Shown piece by piece: positions 8,162-17,653 of a stretch of 64,000 bases of DNA. Every line of letters starts with the position of its first letter. The first letter of the stretch is position 1. The translations under genes and the position numbers were made by a program. Source of the stretch: Dehalococcoidia bacterium (GTDB taxonomy: Bacteria > Chloroflexota > Dehalococcoidia > GIF9 > AB-539-J10); the NCBI GenBank assembly GCA_030615625.1, contig JAUWYX010000007.1, positions 1 through 64,000 on the forward strand, read 5' to 3'. The notes beneath the pieces were generated by a model, which worked only from the letters and a program-made list of their open reading frames with translations, had not been told where the DNA came from and did no database searches.

Positions 8162-9246
8162 TGGCGAATTTCCTTTTCCATAATATGCACCCCGGTAGCT
8201 TTGAAAGTAGCATAGACTTCCCTGCCCTCTTGTAAATTCAATTCTTCTGCTGATATTTTGGTGACTAAGGCTACTAGGCGGAAGCCACAATTTATTTCCA
8301 CCCGGCTAAGGGGGCCAAGAGTGGTTACTCGGCTAACCTTGGCCTGAAAGGAATTCCTCGCCGAGCTTTGGGTGCTGGATAAAGCTAGAGTGATATCTTC
8401 AGGCCTGATGCAAGCATATACTTCCTTTCCCACGGGGTAGTTAGAAACTGCCTGTATGGCATTGCCACCTATATTTACCATGGCTATACCTTCGTTGTTT
8501 GCAATTATTACGCTTTCTATGATGTTCTCCATACCGACAAAATGAGCCACCTCTTCGTTTTGGGGTGAACGGAATATGTCGGTGACATTGCCTGTTTGAA
8601 CAAGTCTGCCATCAAGGAGCACCCCTATCCTGTCAGCGAGTTGCTGCCCTTGAGACATATCGTGCGTTGCCATTATCATGGTAGTGTTACGTTGCCGGGC
8701 AACGTATGAAATTAGCTGCGCAATCTTTGCTGTGGAAATAGGGTCAAGGTTAGCTGTCGGCTCGTCCAATAACAACACCTCAGGTTCGAGCACCAGGGAC
8801 CTGGCTAAAGCTACTCTCTGCGCCTCCCCACCAGAAAGTGTCCGGGCGTTTCTATTCTCATAGCCTTTTAACCCAACCATTTCCAGAATATGGTCAACTT
8901 TCTCGGCAGTCTTGTTCTTTCCCTCTCCCCTCCATCTTAAGCCACAGGCAACATTGTCGTAGACACTCAAATTAAATACCTGAGGTTTCTGGTGTATAAA
9001 TGACATCCGACGACGTATCTCCAATCTTTGTTTCCCCGACCGGGGGATGCACTTGCCATCAAAATAGATTTCCCCCGCGCCAGGGACTTCCAGAAGGTCT
9101 ATAATACGTAAAAGCGTTGTTTTGCCCGCCCCGGTGGGCCCGATTAAAGCAAACACTTCGCCTCTATCAACGCTAAGGTTGATATTCTCCAGTATCGCCC
9201 GCTCACCATATCTGTGGTTTAGTCCCGTTACTTTTATTAAAGACAT
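8158..9246 (-). CDS. tupC: Tungstate/molybdate ABC transporter ATP-binding protein
   Basis: A 362-residue ABC ATPase with Walker A GPTGAGKTT near residue 36, signature LSGGEAQRVALARS, Walker B EVLLLDEPTANLD and switch histidine in MATHDMSQ. The remaining C-terminal 120 residues form a TOBE-like oxyanion-sensing domain, as in ModC and WtpC. It is encoded between a TupB-type permease and moaA, so tungstate or molybdate is the cargo. The stop overlaps moaA by four bases, a coupling of uptake and cofactor synthesis. Confidence 0.9.
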   Translation of the reverse strand: MSLIKVTGLNHRYGERAILENINLSVDRGEVFALIGPTGAGKTTLLRIIDLLEVPGAGEIYFDGKCIPRSGKQRLEIRRRMSFIHQKPQVFNLSVYDNVACGLRWRGEGKNKTAEKVDHILEMVGLKGYENRNARTLSGGEAQRVALARSLVLEPEVLLLDEPTANLDPISTAKIAQLISYVARQRNTTMIMATHDMSQGQQLADRIGVLLDGRLVQTGNVTDIFRSPQNEEVAHFVGMENIIESVIIANNEGIAMVNIGGNAIQAVSNYPVGKEVYACIRPEDITLALSSTQSSARNSFQAKVSRVTTLGPLSRVEINCGFRLVALVTKISAEELNLQEGREVYATFKATGVHIMEKEIRQ

Positions 9247-9249
9247 CTC

Positions 9250-9936
9250 TTACCTCTGCTGCAACCTATTCAAGACAATGTTAATGATGAGCGCCAGGAA
9301 TAGAAGAATTATGCCTAGCGCTATAGCTAGTTCCAGCTCACCCTTACTTGTCTCCAGATATGCCGCTGTAGTCAACACCCTGGTGACGCCCTTGAAATTT
9401 CCACCGATCATCAGAGCACATCCAACTTCCGATATGGCTCTGCCAAAACCCATTATCACAGCAGCCAGCACGGCATACCTTGCCTCCCTCAGCACGAGCC
9501 AGATGGTCTGAAAGCCGCTGGCACCAAGCGATGTAGCGGTATCCACAATCTCCTTACTTACACCGCTCAACGCAGAAATGGTCAAACCAAGCAGTAAGGG
9601 AGTGATTAATATCATCTGGCCAATCACCATGACAGTGGGAGTGAATATTATGCCAAGGACACCCAGTGGCCCGGCCCGGGAAAATAGCACAAAAACAAAC
9701 AAGCCCACAATAACAGTGGGCACGCTGAACAGCGTCTGGATGATATTTGTTAAGGCCCTTTTGCCACGGAACTGATGGAAGTGTATTAAGCTCCCCAGTG
9801 GCAGGCAGATCAGAGAAGCCAGAAGACAGGCGGTCCCCGAAATCCTCAAGGACCTCCCGGCTATCTGCATTACCTCGGGGTCGAGGGATATTATGAGTTC
9901 TATGGCCTTGGTAAGGCCGTGCCATATTTCAGTCAA
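9250..9936 (-). CDS. tupB: Tungstate ABC transporter permease
   Basis: The 228-residue integral membrane protein is of the TupB family. It has about five to six hydrophobic segments and the ABC permease EAA loop, seen as IVDTATSLGASGFQTIWLVLREAR around residues 140-165. It would form the homodimeric channel energised by TupC and fed by the TupA binding protein encoded upstream. Three bases separate it from tupC. Confidence 0.92.
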   Translation of the reverse strand: MTEIWHGLTKAIELIISLDPEVMQIAGRSLRISGTACLLASLICLPLGSLIHFHQFRGKRALTNIIQTLFSVPTVIVGLFVFVLFSRAGPLGVLGIIFTPTVMVIGQMILITPLLLGLTISALSGVSKEIVDTATSLGASGFQTIWLVLREARYAVLAAVIMGFGRAISEVGCALMIGGNFKGVTRVLTTAAYLETSKGELELAIALGIILLFLALIINIVLNRLQQR

Positions 9937-9959
9937 TTGCTCCTACCTGCTTTAATATG

Positions 9960-10091
9960 CTATTTCTTGGCACAGGCTTCGTACTTGCCGGTGCAGGTAA
10001 TCTTGTCAGCGCAGTTAGGGCAGAACTTCCAGTCTGACCTTACCTCAGCACCGCACTTCTTGCACTTCACTACTGCTGCTATGACTGGCAT
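9960..10091 (-). CDS. Small zinc-ribbon protein in the tungstate operon
   Basis: A 43-residue protein. The start MPVIAAVVKCKKCG at 10091 is chosen because AAGGAGATGTGAC stands directly before its ATG; a longer frame to 10178 would run into tupA. Four cysteines are arranged CKKCG...CPNCA, a zinc ribbon, with two more in CTGKYEAC near the end. Proteins of this kind often bind metals or partners, but no function can be assigned. Its place between tupA and tupB suggests co-expression with tungstate uptake. Confidence 0.75.
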   Translation of the reverse strand: MPVIAAVVKCKKCGAEVRSDWKFCPNCADKITCTGKYEACAKK

Positions 10092-10116
10092 GTCACATCT
10101 CCTTTCCTTAAGATTA

Positions 10117-11016
10117 TTACTGGCAAATCGCTGGATCACAGGGGTAGAATAGCGGTTCTCCATAATCTGGCACGCCAAATCCGGCGATTAAAGCCTGGAT
10201 TTCAGGTGCTCTGAGGAAATCTACCAGATTTTGAGCCATCTCAGGATTGCTACCGTTCTTGCAGATGATCACCGAGTAGACATTGAGCAGGATATTCCCT
10301 GTGTCTACCAAGGATACCAAATCCAAGTCGCCTTGGTAAGCAAGGAAGGTTCCCTTGTCTGTCAGGGTGTAAGCAATTTTCTCGTTAGCCATAACCAGTG
10401 TTGCCCCCATGCCTGACCCAGCTTCGATATACCAGCCAGCGGTCGCTCCAGTTCCTTGAATATCCTCTGTATAATTATAGCCGGCTGCTGCCCAGACGGC
10501 TTTTTCTTTGCCGTGAGTTCCCGAGTTATCCCCTCGAGAGACGAATTTGACCATCTCCGGGTCATCCTCCCCCACTTGCTGGATTTTTTGGAAGCCTTCT
10601 TCTGGACTCAAGCCACTAACGCCTGCGGGGTCAGCCTCAGGGCCTACGATGATGAAATAGTTATAAGCCCAGGGGACTCGCTCCACACCATATCCTGCTG
10701 CTTCAACAGCGTAGCCACCGGCTATAAATGCTGCCTCTTGAGAGGGGTCATGGACGGTAACCACATCCACATCACCCCTTTGACCTAATTCCAAGGCCAT
10801 ACCGGTGCCTTTAGCTGTTATCTGCAAGTCGACGTCGTATCTTTGCTCAAATAGGGGCTCCAGAGCATCCCACAATTCGGTGTCGTCAAGGCTGCTAGTG
10901 GTTGCTACCCTTAGTCCTGCGGGAGCAGATGTCATTACAATGACACTAATGATTATGGCAACTGCTATGACAGCCACTGCGATAACTTTCGTCTTTATAC
11001 TTACCTCCAGAGTCAA
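10117..11016 (-). CDS. tupA: Tungstate-binding protein TupA
   Basis: The 299-residue protein has an N-terminal hydrophobic segment (about 9-29) that exports or anchors it, then a periplasmic-binding fold of the TupA type. Family landmarks are RVATTSSLDDTELWDALEP at the ligand-binding start, VDVVTVHDP, and FVSRGDNSGTHGKE. TupA proteins bind tungstate with very high selectivity over molybdate. The TTG at 11016 is the first possible start; a GGAGG lies just inside it, so the true start may be a rarer codon slightly downstream. It is the first gene after the riboswitch-terminator at 11083-11257. Confidence 0.92.
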   Translation of the reverse strand: MTLEVSIKTKVIAVAVIAVAIIISVIVMTSAPAGLRVATTSSLDDTELWDALEPLFEQRYDVDLQITAKGTGMALELGQRGDVDVVTVHDPSQEAAFIAGGYAVEAAGYGVERVPWAYNYFIIVGPEADPAGVSGLSPEEGFQKIQQVGEDDPEMVKFVSRGDNSGTHGKEKAVWAAAGYNYTEDIQGTGATAGWYIEAGSGMGATLVMANEKIAYTLTDKGTFLAYQGDLDLVSLVDTGNILLNVYSVIICKNGSNPEMAQNLVDFLRAPEIQALIAGFGVPDYGEPLFYPCDPAICQ

Positions 11017-11082
11017 AAATACTTCTGCTTAATGAATTAGCGAAATTGCGACACGGTTTAAAGGAAGCAACAAGCGGGAATA

Positions 11083-11108
11083 AAAAAGCACCGCCACAAA
11101 AACGGTGC
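11083..11108 (-). terminator. Intrinsic terminator/expression platform upstream of tupA
   Basis: Read on the minus strand, GCACCG, a loop, CGGTGC and then a run of six T residues form a classical intrinsic terminator about 70 bases upstream of tupA. It follows directly after the putative molybdenum/tungsten cofactor riboswitch and is therefore a likely attenuation switch for the whole tup-moa operon. Confidence 0.8.
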
Positions 11109-11257
11109 CGTCCAAAAACCAAGCTTCATAATCCCTCCTTTCCTAGCACGGGAGGCACAGACATTTCTATCTGTGCCCTCGAGGCTTTTTAGCCTACCGG
11201 CTGCTTGCCATGGTTATTCTTTAGGCAAGACAGCTCGGAGAGAGCTAATAGTCAGTC
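11109..11257 (-). ncRNA. Putative Moco/tungsten-cofactor riboswitch
   Basis: On the minus strand this leader folds into consecutive stems: CTTGCC with GGCAAG, AGGCT with AGCCT, an eight-pair GGCACAGA/TCTGTGCC hairpin, and CCTCC with GGAGG enclosing CGTGCTAGGAAA. The CCTCCCGTGC...GGAAAGGAGGG core resembles my recollection of the Moco RNA motif, and the controlled operon (tungstate uptake, moaA, moaC) is exactly what that class regulates. A terminator follows immediately. The class assignment is by eye; a covariance-model search against the Moco family would decide. Confidence 0.6.
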
Positions 11258-11263
11258 TTGGAT

Positions 11264-11292
11264 ATTGTATCAGGGACTCGCTAAGCAAACAA
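11264..11292 (-). promoter_or_regulatory. Promoter of the tup-moa operon
   Basis: On the minus strand TTGTTT (11292-11287), a 17-base spacer and TACAAT (11269-11264) form a sigma-A-type promoter. Transcription from about 11257 would cover the whole putative riboswitch, which supports both calls. Confidence 0.55.
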
Positions 11293-11343
11293 GTGCCGCA
11301 TATAGATATAGATACAGAAGCGACAGCCGGGTAAGTGAAAAGA

Positions 11344-11988
11344 TTATGCCTCTTCTGCTTCTTCACTTGGCGCAGCCTCTTCGGGAGCTTCAACCGCCTC
11401 CTCCGCCACCTCTTCTTCTATCTTTTCCACAGGTCGCGAACTAATTTTCACCACAACCAACTCTGGGTTGTTAAGAACGGTAATATCTTTATCTAGGGCG
11501 ACATCTTTGATGCGTATCGTTTGCTCCGGCTCAGTGAGGGAACTGATGTCCACTTCCAGGCTAGTGGGGATTTTTGCTGGCAAGCACTCTACAGTCAAAG
11601 TCCCAAGCTCATGCTCCAGCATATAGGTTTTAGACTTCAAGGCTGGCGCTTCTCCGACTAAGACAACAGGAACCTCTAACTTTATCTTTTCCTCCATTTT
11701 TACCTGATAAAAGTCTACATGGAGCAATTGTCCCTTCCGCCAATCTCTATCAAATTCGCGAATCACAATGGTCCTTGGCTTCTTCTCCTTGTCGAGCTTG
11801 AGGCTAATAAGCCTTGTCTGCCCAGCTTGACCTAACACTCGCTCAAGTTCACCAGTGTCGCACTGTAGTGCTAGAGACTCGATGCCGTGCCCAAAAAGAT
11901 GCACCGGAGTAATTCCCTGGCGGCGCAAATGCTTGACTTTTTTACCGAGAATCTCCCGGTTGGTAACCTTTAACTCTATTTTGTCCAT
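11344..11988 (-). CDS. rplY: 50S ribosomal protein L25 (long, CTC type)
   Basis: A 214-residue L25/TL5/CTC family protein that binds 5S rRNA in the large ribosomal subunit. The N-terminal L25 domain (about 1-92) includes GIESLALQCDTGELERVLG and VRLHVDFYQVK-like sequence at LLHVDFYQVKMEEKI; the C-terminal beta domain (about 93-185) ends before an acidic Glu/Ala-rich tail of some 25 residues. The tail accounts for the extra length. It is a single-gene unit with its own promoter. Confidence 0.93.
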   Translation of the reverse strand: MDKIELKVTNREILGKKVKHLRRQGITPVHLFGHGIESLALQCDTGELERVLGQAGQTRLISLKLDKEKKPRTIVIREFDRDWRKGQLLHVDFYQVKMEEKIKLEVPVVLVGEAPALKSKTYMLEHELGTLTVECLPAKIPTSLEVDISSLTEPEQTIRIKDVALDKDITVLNNPELVVVKISSRPVEKIEEEVAEEAVEAPEEAAPSEEAEEA

Positions 11989-12000
11989 TCTATTTTTCCA

Positions 12001-12029
12001 ATCATACCAGACAAGGCTTCCCTCTGCAA
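12001..12029 (-). promoter_or_regulatory. Promoter of rplY, very short leader
   Basis: On the minus strand TTGCAG (12029-12024), a 17-base spacer and TATGAT (12006-12001) match sigma-A elements. The predicted start point is only about six bases before the rplY ATG at 11988, so the mRNA would be almost leaderless. Confidence 0.5.
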
Positions 12030-12172
12030 GAAACTGGGCTCGTTCATCTGAGTAGTGATTCGAAAAACCTGCGCTTTAAAAGGGTAATTATGATCTATGC
12101 CTACACTGTAGAGAAGAGGCATGAACAAGCTATGGCAACTATAGGGTTTTCTATCGTGTTTCAACAAGCCTT

Positions 12173-13096
12173 TCAGGCGTTTTGTGCTAAGTACTCCAAA
12201 ACTTGCTCCAAGTCCATAGGTAAGGGCGAGGTGAATTCCTGGTATTGCTTAGTTGATGGTAGACGAAAGCCAAGGCGATAGGCATGAATAAATTGCCTGT
12301 TAAGATGAGCCGATTTTATTCCATAAGTGGGGTCACCGACGACCGGACAGCCGATGGCTGACAGGTGTATTCTGATTTGATGTGTGCGCCCCGTTAGTGG
12401 GGTGACTTCGACTAAAGTGTAGGTATTCAGGTATTTTCGGACTTGATATTGGGTAGTAGCCTCTTTTCCTGCTTCTACTATCGCCATTCTCCGTCTACTA
12501 TGAGGGTCTCGCCCGATAGGTGCTTCAATTATCCCCTGTTCCGGGGATAGCCTTCCTTTAACAAGGACAAGATATCCTTTGGTTACAGTGCGGCTTTTGA
12601 ACTGTGCGGCTAGATATTCTCGGGCAAAGTCGTTTTTGGCAATGACTATGAGCCCCGATGTATCTTTATCTAGTCTGTGAACTATGCCTGGGCGCATCAG
12701 CTCGTTGCTCATGGCCAGGCCGGGGCAATGAGCTAGGACAGCATTGACTAAAGTATGGCTGGGATGCCCCGGGGCAGGGTGAACTGTCAATCCAGCAGGT
12801 TTATCTATGACCAATATGTTCTCATCTTCATAAATTATGGCTAAAGGGATTGGTTCAGCTAAAGGACGGACTGGTAGGGGAGGAAGCTCGACTGTTACCC
12901 TATCGGCTTTATTTAGCCGCTGACTCGCTTTTGTCCTTTGCCCGTTGACTAAAACACAACCTTGCCCAATTAGTTTCTGCAAATAAGCGCGCGAGAATTG
13001 TGGAAGAATCTGGGTTAAATACTTATCAAGGCGGATGTTGGGAATAGGTGAGATGAATTGCAATGTCTTAATTTTGGGGTCTGTGGTTGTGTTCAT
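12173..13096 (-). CDS. rluD: RluD-family 23S rRNA pseudouridine synthase
   Basis: The 307-residue protein has an N-terminal S4 RNA-binding domain (about 22-68) and a RluA/RluD catalytic domain. The catalytic aspartate is D143 in [10 protein letters not shown], followed by [10 protein letters not shown] further on. It isomerises uridines in large-subunit rRNA; which positions cannot be told from sequence. The ATG lies 29 bases inside lspA, so the two genes overlap and are probably coupled. Confidence 0.9.
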   Translation of the reverse strand: MNTTTDPKIKTLQFISPIPNIRLDKYLTQILPQFSRAYLQKLIGQGCVLVNGQRTKASQRLNKADRVTVELPPLPVRPLAEPIPLAIIYEDENILVIDKPAGLTVHPAPGHPSHTLVNAVLAHCPGLAMSNELMRPGIVHRLDKDTSGLIVIAKNDFAREYLAAQFKSRTVTKGYLVLVKGRLSPEQGIIEAPIGRDPHSRRRMAIVEAGKEATTQYQVRKYLNTYTLVEVTPLTGRTHQIRIHLSAIGCPVVGDPTYGIKSAHLNRQFIHAYRLGFRLPSTKQYQEFTSPLPMDLEQVLEYLAQNA

Positions 13097-13637
13097 GTGC
13101 TTTTCTAAATATCCCTGACTTATAAAAGTAATAAATGAGAGTAAAGACCCCCACCGTTATAGCTACGTCAGCGATGTTGAAGGCAGGCCAATGGAAGTTA
13201 CCCCACAAACGGAAGTAAATGAAGTCAGTGACATAACCAAAACGGAGGCGGTCTATGAGATTGCCTACAGCACCGCCTAGAATCAAACCGATAGATACCA
13301 TGCTCAGGGTAGTAGCTAGGGATAAGTAACGAAGAAACAGCAAGATAATGAACAAACTAGCTATGCTAATAGTGATGATAAGAAAGGTTTGATTGGCAAG
13401 TAAACCAAAGGCAGAGCCCGTATTTCCAATATAGATCAAACTTAAGTGGTCAGTTATGGGGAGCGATTCCCCAAGTGCTAAGTGAGCTCTGATCCATAGC
13501 TTGCTCAATTGATCTGAAGCGCTTACCAAAGCAATGAGGATGAGACATAATGTTGCTTTCTTGATGCTGTCACGCAAAGACAGTTTCGAATTATCTTTGT
13601 CCACAACAAAGTCGCCGATTTTGTCGGGGCACAACAC
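13068..13637 (-). CDS. lspA: Lipoprotein signal peptidase (signal peptidase II)
   Basis: A 189-residue inner-membrane aspartic protease that removes lipoprotein signal peptides. It has four hydrophobic segments and both catalytic aspartates: D138 in YVTDFIYF and D157 in [15 protein letters not shown] and [11 protein letters not shown] are also conserved. The GTG at 13637 gives an N-terminal extension of about 20 polar residues compared with typical LspA, so a start further in is possible. Confidence 0.93.
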   Translation of the reverse strand: MLCPDKIGDFVVDKDNSKLSLRDSIKKATLCLILIALVSASDQLSKLWIRAHLALGESLPITDHLSLIYIGNTGSAFGLLANQTFLIITISIASLFIILLFLRYLSLATTLSMVSIGLILGGAVGNLIDRLRFGYVTDFIYFRLWGNFHWPAFNIADVAITVGVFTLIYYFYKSGIFRKAHEHNHRPQN

Positions 13638-13650
13638 AGGCGAACGCCCT

Positions 13651-14019
13651 TTATCTTGTCCCTTTTGTTTCCTTTGCCTGCTGAGCCTTACAGTTCAAAC
13701 ATAAGCTTGCTTGAGGGATAGCTTCAAGGCGAGCTCGCTCTATAGTTTGCCCACAGGAATCGCACAATCCATAAGTGCCGTCTTCATATTTTTGTAAGGC
13801 ATGCTCAACCTCATTAAGAGACTCTCCCAGCCTTTCTTCCAAGGCCAGTCTTTTCTCTAGTTCGGAGGCTTCATCGGCTCCTTCTTCCCTTTTGCCGAAT
13901 GGACTGCCTTCCTTTCTCTCTGCCGACGGTTGACCGAGAGCTCTCAACTGTTCCAGCTTCGCTAACAGCTCTGCTTTCTCCTTCTTTAACCTTTCATAAA
14001 GTTCAGCGGATTCTATCAC
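13651..14019 (-). CDS. DksA/TraR-type zinc finger protein
   Basis: A 122-residue protein with a long charged coiled coil (about 1-85) and a C-terminal four-cysteine zinc finger: CDSCG at about residue 87 and CLNC near residue 108. DksA-like proteins insert the coiled coil into the RNA polymerase secondary channel. The acidic tip typical of E. coli DksA is not obvious, so it may be a YteA/TraR-type relative. GTG start. It precedes lspA by 13 bases. Confidence 0.85.
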   Translation of the reverse strand: MIESAELYERLKKEKAELLAKLEQLRALGQPSAERKEGSPFGKREEGADEASELEKRLALEERLGESLNEVEHALQKYEDGTYGLCDSCGQTIERARLEAIPQASLCLNCKAQQAKETKGTR

Positions 14020-14093
14020 TTCTTGTTCTCCCTATGATTTACAGCTATCCGACACCAAAATTCCACACGAACTGTGTGAGACTTGCAGTTCTA

Positions 14094-15704
14094 CTATACG
14101 ATGTTGGGCTTGCTAAAAACCTCCCTTATATCAGGATGTAAGGAGTCTCCGAGTTCTTTCACGGATTCGTATCTAATTTTGTTAAGTTCCCCTTGCTTTT
14201 CTTCAAATTCAGTTCTGGAGTAAAGTTTCTCAGGGTGCAAGTAAATATCATCTACATATCTTATCGCCCTAGGCACCTTAAAGCCCGTGGGGGAATCTAC
14301 CCAATCTTCTAAACCTCCTCTCAGTAAAGAATCGAGTATTGCCATGGTAAATTCCAATCTTACATCTTTGTAATATTCCCCTTCTCCTATTCCTCCAGTA
14401 TTTATCAAATAGTAATTTAGGTGGGGAATACCTTTTATTATCTCATAAAATATATTAGCATGCTCGGCCAGGTCTCCGGCGACAAAGGGGTCGTAGAAAA
14501 ACTCGCCTCTAATTTTCCCTGCCTGGGTTGGGTCACCAGCCGAGGATTCCATTGCCTGTCCCAGAACCATCAAGGCTGCTGCTTGCTCCCGGGTTAGCTT
14601 TGATATTGCCGGAATCAGCGGCCCCCTGGTGATAAGAATCAGATTGTCAATTCTATCCACATCGATATAGGGACTGGCATGCATAAAATCTCTTCTTAAT
14701 ACCACTGCTCTGCCATTGGATGTTCTTTCGAAATTGAAAAGGTCAAAATCTCCGTCTTCGGTTACGTAAACATTCTCGCAGACAGTTTCCGGTTTCAACA
14801 GTCCGTAAAATATTTCGGTTTGCTCCCCGGGGTTCACACCCTCTGTTTTTACAAATATTCCCCCGGCTTCAAAGCCATGAAAAGAACCATCGGGCATGAG
14901 AGTCCCCCCGTCGTCCTGAATAAGCCAGGATTTCTCCTTCCCTTTTCTGGCCAGGATTCTACAGGTTGTAGTTGTTTTCCCGTTGGCACTCAATGCCACA
15001 AGTAACGTCCTCGCCATCCGATAGTCTCCGTGTGCTGATTGAAGGTAATCCTCTCTACAGCCAGTATGTAAGAAGATGCCCCCCCTTCTCGTCTTAACTA
15101 CCCAATCCTCAGCGGCGAAAACCCCCTTCTTATATTCACCTATGTAGTTACCATTCCTGATTATCTTGACAAACCTTCCGTCATCCAGCATAGCCAATCT
15201 GATAGTGATATCTCTCTCGGGGAGCGGCTTTGACCGGTTAGTTTCAAAAGCCTCGTCAGCAAAGAATAAGATGTGGTAGGTTGGCTTTTTGACTTCCCCC
15301 TTTGAGGGTATAAAAAGGTTCTTGCCTCCGTAGGCAACATGGGCAAACCGCTCAGGAACAATTAACCTGACTGTGGTGTTACTATTTTCATTGCCCACAA
15401 TTCTGTCTATGGAAATCAATCTTCCCTTGCCCAAAGCCTTTTCACACTGAGCTAATAGCTTTAGTTCATCCTCGCCAAAGGGGTGGTCAACACTGTTTTT
15501 GGTGAACATTGCTGACCTGGAAGTAGGCTCACTTCGGGCGGCAAAGTTTCCATATATCGTTTCCCTAACCCCCGGCTGTTTTTCCACAAGCCCTCTCAGT
15601 TCCTCATCAGGGGGATTATGAGTCAACCGTTTTTCTTCTCGTGCCTTTTGCCAAATTCTGTCGGCAGTTATGACGAATTGTTCTAGCTCAAACGTTACCA
15701 TCAT
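14094..15704 (-). CDS. pckA: Phosphoenolpyruvate carboxykinase (ATP)
   Basis: A 536-residue PckA-family enzyme converting oxaloacetate and ATP to phosphoenolpyruvate. Recognisable segments are HTGCREDYLQSAHGDYR, the P-loop SANGKTTTT near residue 241, and QDDGGTLMPDGS in the metal/kinase region. The P-loop is a little unusual, with LSANGKT in place of the more common LSGTGKT. Two adjacent ATG codons (15704, 15701) follow AAGGAG. With malic enzyme at 26215 it would handle C3/C4 interconversion. Confidence 0.85.
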   Translation of the reverse strand: MMVTFELEQFVITADRIWQKAREEKRLTHNPPDEELRGLVEKQPGVRETIYGNFAARSEPTSRSAMFTKNSVDHPFGEDELKLLAQCEKALGKGRLISIDRIVGNENSNTTVRLIVPERFAHVAYGGKNLFIPSKGEVKKPTYHILFFADEAFETNRSKPLPERDITIRLAMLDDGRFVKIIRNGNYIGEYKKGVFAAEDWVVKTRRGGIFLHTGCREDYLQSAHGDYRMARTLLVALSANGKTTTTCRILARKGKEKSWLIQDDGGTLMPDGSFHGFEAGGIFVKTEGVNPGEQTEIFYGLLKPETVCENVYVTEDGDFDLFNFERTSNGRAVVLRRDFMHASPYIDVDRIDNLILITRGPLIPAISKLTREQAAALMVLGQAMESSAGDPTQAGKIRGEFFYDPFVAGDLAEHANIFYEIIKGIPHLNYYLINTGGIGEGEYYKDVRLEFTMAILDSLLRGGLEDWVDSPTGFKVPRAIRYVDDIYLHPEKLYSRTEFEEKQGELNKIRYESVKELGDSLHPDIREVFSKPNIV

Positions 15705-15733
15705 GCTCCTTGGGAGAAATGCGATTTCGCGTT

Positions 15734-15753
15734 CCTAATTTCTAGGAATTAGG
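15734..15753. repeat. Short inverted repeat between dnaK and pckA
   Basis: CCTAATT, a six-base loop and AATTAGG form a seven-pair hairpin in the 65-base gap. There is no T-run, so a terminator role is doubtful; it may be a weak transcription or mRNA-stability element. Confidence 0.3.
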
Positions 15754-15769
15754 TGTTAATATTTATTGC

Positions 15770-17653
15770 TTAGACCTCGCGAAATTCCCCTTCCACCGTG
15801 CCTTCTCCTTCTCCACCGGGTTCCTCTCCACCAGGCGGCGGCTGCTCTGGTTGCTGGTAAACCGATGCTCCGACCTTCTGCATAACCTGCGATAGCTCTT
15901 GCATCGCATTACGAATGGCGTTTACGTCCTGCCCTTGAAGAGCCGACTTCACACTGGCTAGCTTAGCATCTATTTCCTGTTTTGCATCGGCGGGTATCTT
16001 ATCTCCGTGGTCACGGAGAGTTTTTTCTGCGGTGTAAGCCAAGCTGTCAGCAGAATTGCGTACCTCTATTTCCTCTCTACGTTTGACATCCTCAGTAGCA
16101 TATTGTTCAGCCTCTCGTTTCATCTTCTCCACTTCTTCTTTGCTCAATCCGCTAGAGGCGGTAATAGTGATTTTTTGTTCTTTCCCCGTGCCTTTATCAC
16201 GAGCGCTAACATTAAGGATGCCATTGGCATCTATATCGAAAGTCACCTCAATCTGGGGCAGACCTCGTGGCGCCGGTAGAATGCCATCGAGCATAAAGTG
16301 CCCCAGTGTTCGGTTATCAGCAGCCATAGGACGTTCCCCTTGAAGAACGTGTATTTCAACGCTTGGTTGGTTGTCACTAGCAGTGCTGAAAATCTGGCTC
16401 TTCGAAGTTGGTATAGTGGTATTGCGGGGGATAAGCGGTGTCGCTACTCCTCCTAGTGTTTCTATCCCTAGAGTGAGTGGGGTGACATCGAGAAGAAGGA
16501 CTTCTCCGACTTCACCCTTAAGGACCCCAGCCTGAATGGCAGCACCTAAAGCTACTGCCTCATCGGGATTGACTCCCTTGACAGGCTCCCGGCCAAAGAA
16601 TTGCTTTAAGGTATCCTGAACTTTGGGCATCCTTGTCTGACCACCGACGAGAATTACATTATTGATTTGGCTTGCCGTCAGCCCGGCATCGCTCAGTGCC
16701 TGGCGACAAGGCTCGATACTCTTTTCTATCAAATCAGCGGATAGTTGTTCTAGCTTGGCTCTAGATAATGTCATGCTGAGATGCTTGGGACCGCTGGCAT
16801 CGGCAGTAATGAAGGGGAGGCTTATCTCTGTTTGAACCACTGTAGATAGTTCCTTCTTCGCCTTTTCAGCAACGTCTTTCAACCTCTGTAATGCCATCTT
16901 GTCCTGCTTCAAATCGATGCCTTGCTCCTTCTTAAATTCAGCACATACCCAGTCCATAATCCTCTGGTCGATGTCATCGCCACCGAGGTGGGTATCACCA
17001 TTGGTTGACTTAACTTCCAGACCGCCCTCCTTCCATACATCAATGATAGAGATATCGAAGGTTCCACCACCAAGGTCATAGACGGCAATGGTTTGATCTT
17101 GTTTCTTGTCCATTCCGTAAGCCAGTGATGATGCTGTAGGCTCGTTAATAATACGCAAAACGTCAAGCCCGGCTATGGTGCCGGCATCTTTAGTGGCATT
17201 TCGCTGGCTATCGTTGAAATAGGCTGGCACGGTGATCGCAGCATCAGTGACTTCCTCTCCAAGGTAAGCCTCAGCATCAGTCTTCAACTTTTGCAATATC
17301 ATGGCTGATATTTCCTGGGGACTATACTCCTTGCCCCCCATTACCACTCGGCAATCACCATTGGAAGCCGCGGTAATCTTATATGGTAGGCGCTTCATAT
17401 CTTCCTGAACAGTATGGTTTTTAAATTTACGCCCGATAAGGCGCTTTATGCTGAATATAGTATTCTCGGGATTGACTATTGCCTGGCGCTTGGCTAACTC
17501 TCCTACCAATCTTTCCCCACCTTTACCTATAGCTACCATTGAAGGAACGAGATTGCCGCCTTCAGCACTTGGTATGATCTTAGGGTCGCCTCCCTCCATC
17601 ACCGCTGCAACACTTAATGTAGTACCTAAGTCAATTCCTATCGCTCTTCCCAT
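15770..17653 (-). CDS. dnaK: Molecular chaperone DnaK (Hsp70)
   Basis: The 627-residue Hsp70 begins [21 protein letters not shown] at the ATG of 17653, which follows GGAGGAGAAG; a longer frame to 17710 lies within grpE. The actin-like ATPase domain (about 1-380) contains [13 protein letters not shown] and the phosphate-binding [11 protein letters not shown]. The peptide-binding domain follows ([14 protein letters not shown] onwards), and the C-terminal lid ends in a Gly/Glu/Pro-rich tail. It is coupled to grpE by a 23-base overlap. No dnaJ is found next to it. Confidence 0.97.
   Translation of the reverse strand: MGRAIGIDLGTTLSVAAVMEGGDPKIIPSAEGGNLVPSMVAIGKGGERLVGELAKRQAIVNPENTIFSIKRLIGRKFKNHTVQEDMKRLPYKITAASNGDCRVVMGGKEYSPQEISAMILQKLKTDAEAYLGEEVTDAAITVPAYFNDSQRNATKDAGTIAGLDVLRIINEPTASSLAYGMDKKQDQTIAVYDLGGGTFDISIIDVWKEGGLEVKSTNGDTHLGGDDIDQRIMDWVCAEFKKEQGIDLKQDKMALQRLKDVAEKAKKELSTVVQTEISLPFITADASGPKHLSMTLSRAKLEQLSADLIEKSIEPCRQALSDAGLTASQINNVILVGGQTRMPKVQDTLKQFFGREPVKGVNPDEAVALGAAIQAGVLKGEVGEVLLLDVTPLTLGIETLGGVATPLIPRNTTIPTSKSQIFSTASDNQPSVEIHVLQGERPMAADNRTLGHFMLDGILPAPRGLPQIEVTFDIDANGILNVSARDKGTGKEQKITITASSGLSKEEVEKMKREAEQYATEDVKRREEIEVRNSADSLAYTAEKTLRDHGDKIPADAKQEIDAKLASVKSALQGQDVNAIRNAMQELSQVMQKVGASVYQQPEQPPPGGEEPGGEGEGTVEGEFREV

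Noticed and set aside
14820..15005. Plus-strand frames within pckA and dnaK
   Set aside because: Short, without ribosome-binding sites and overlapping conserved genes on the other strand.
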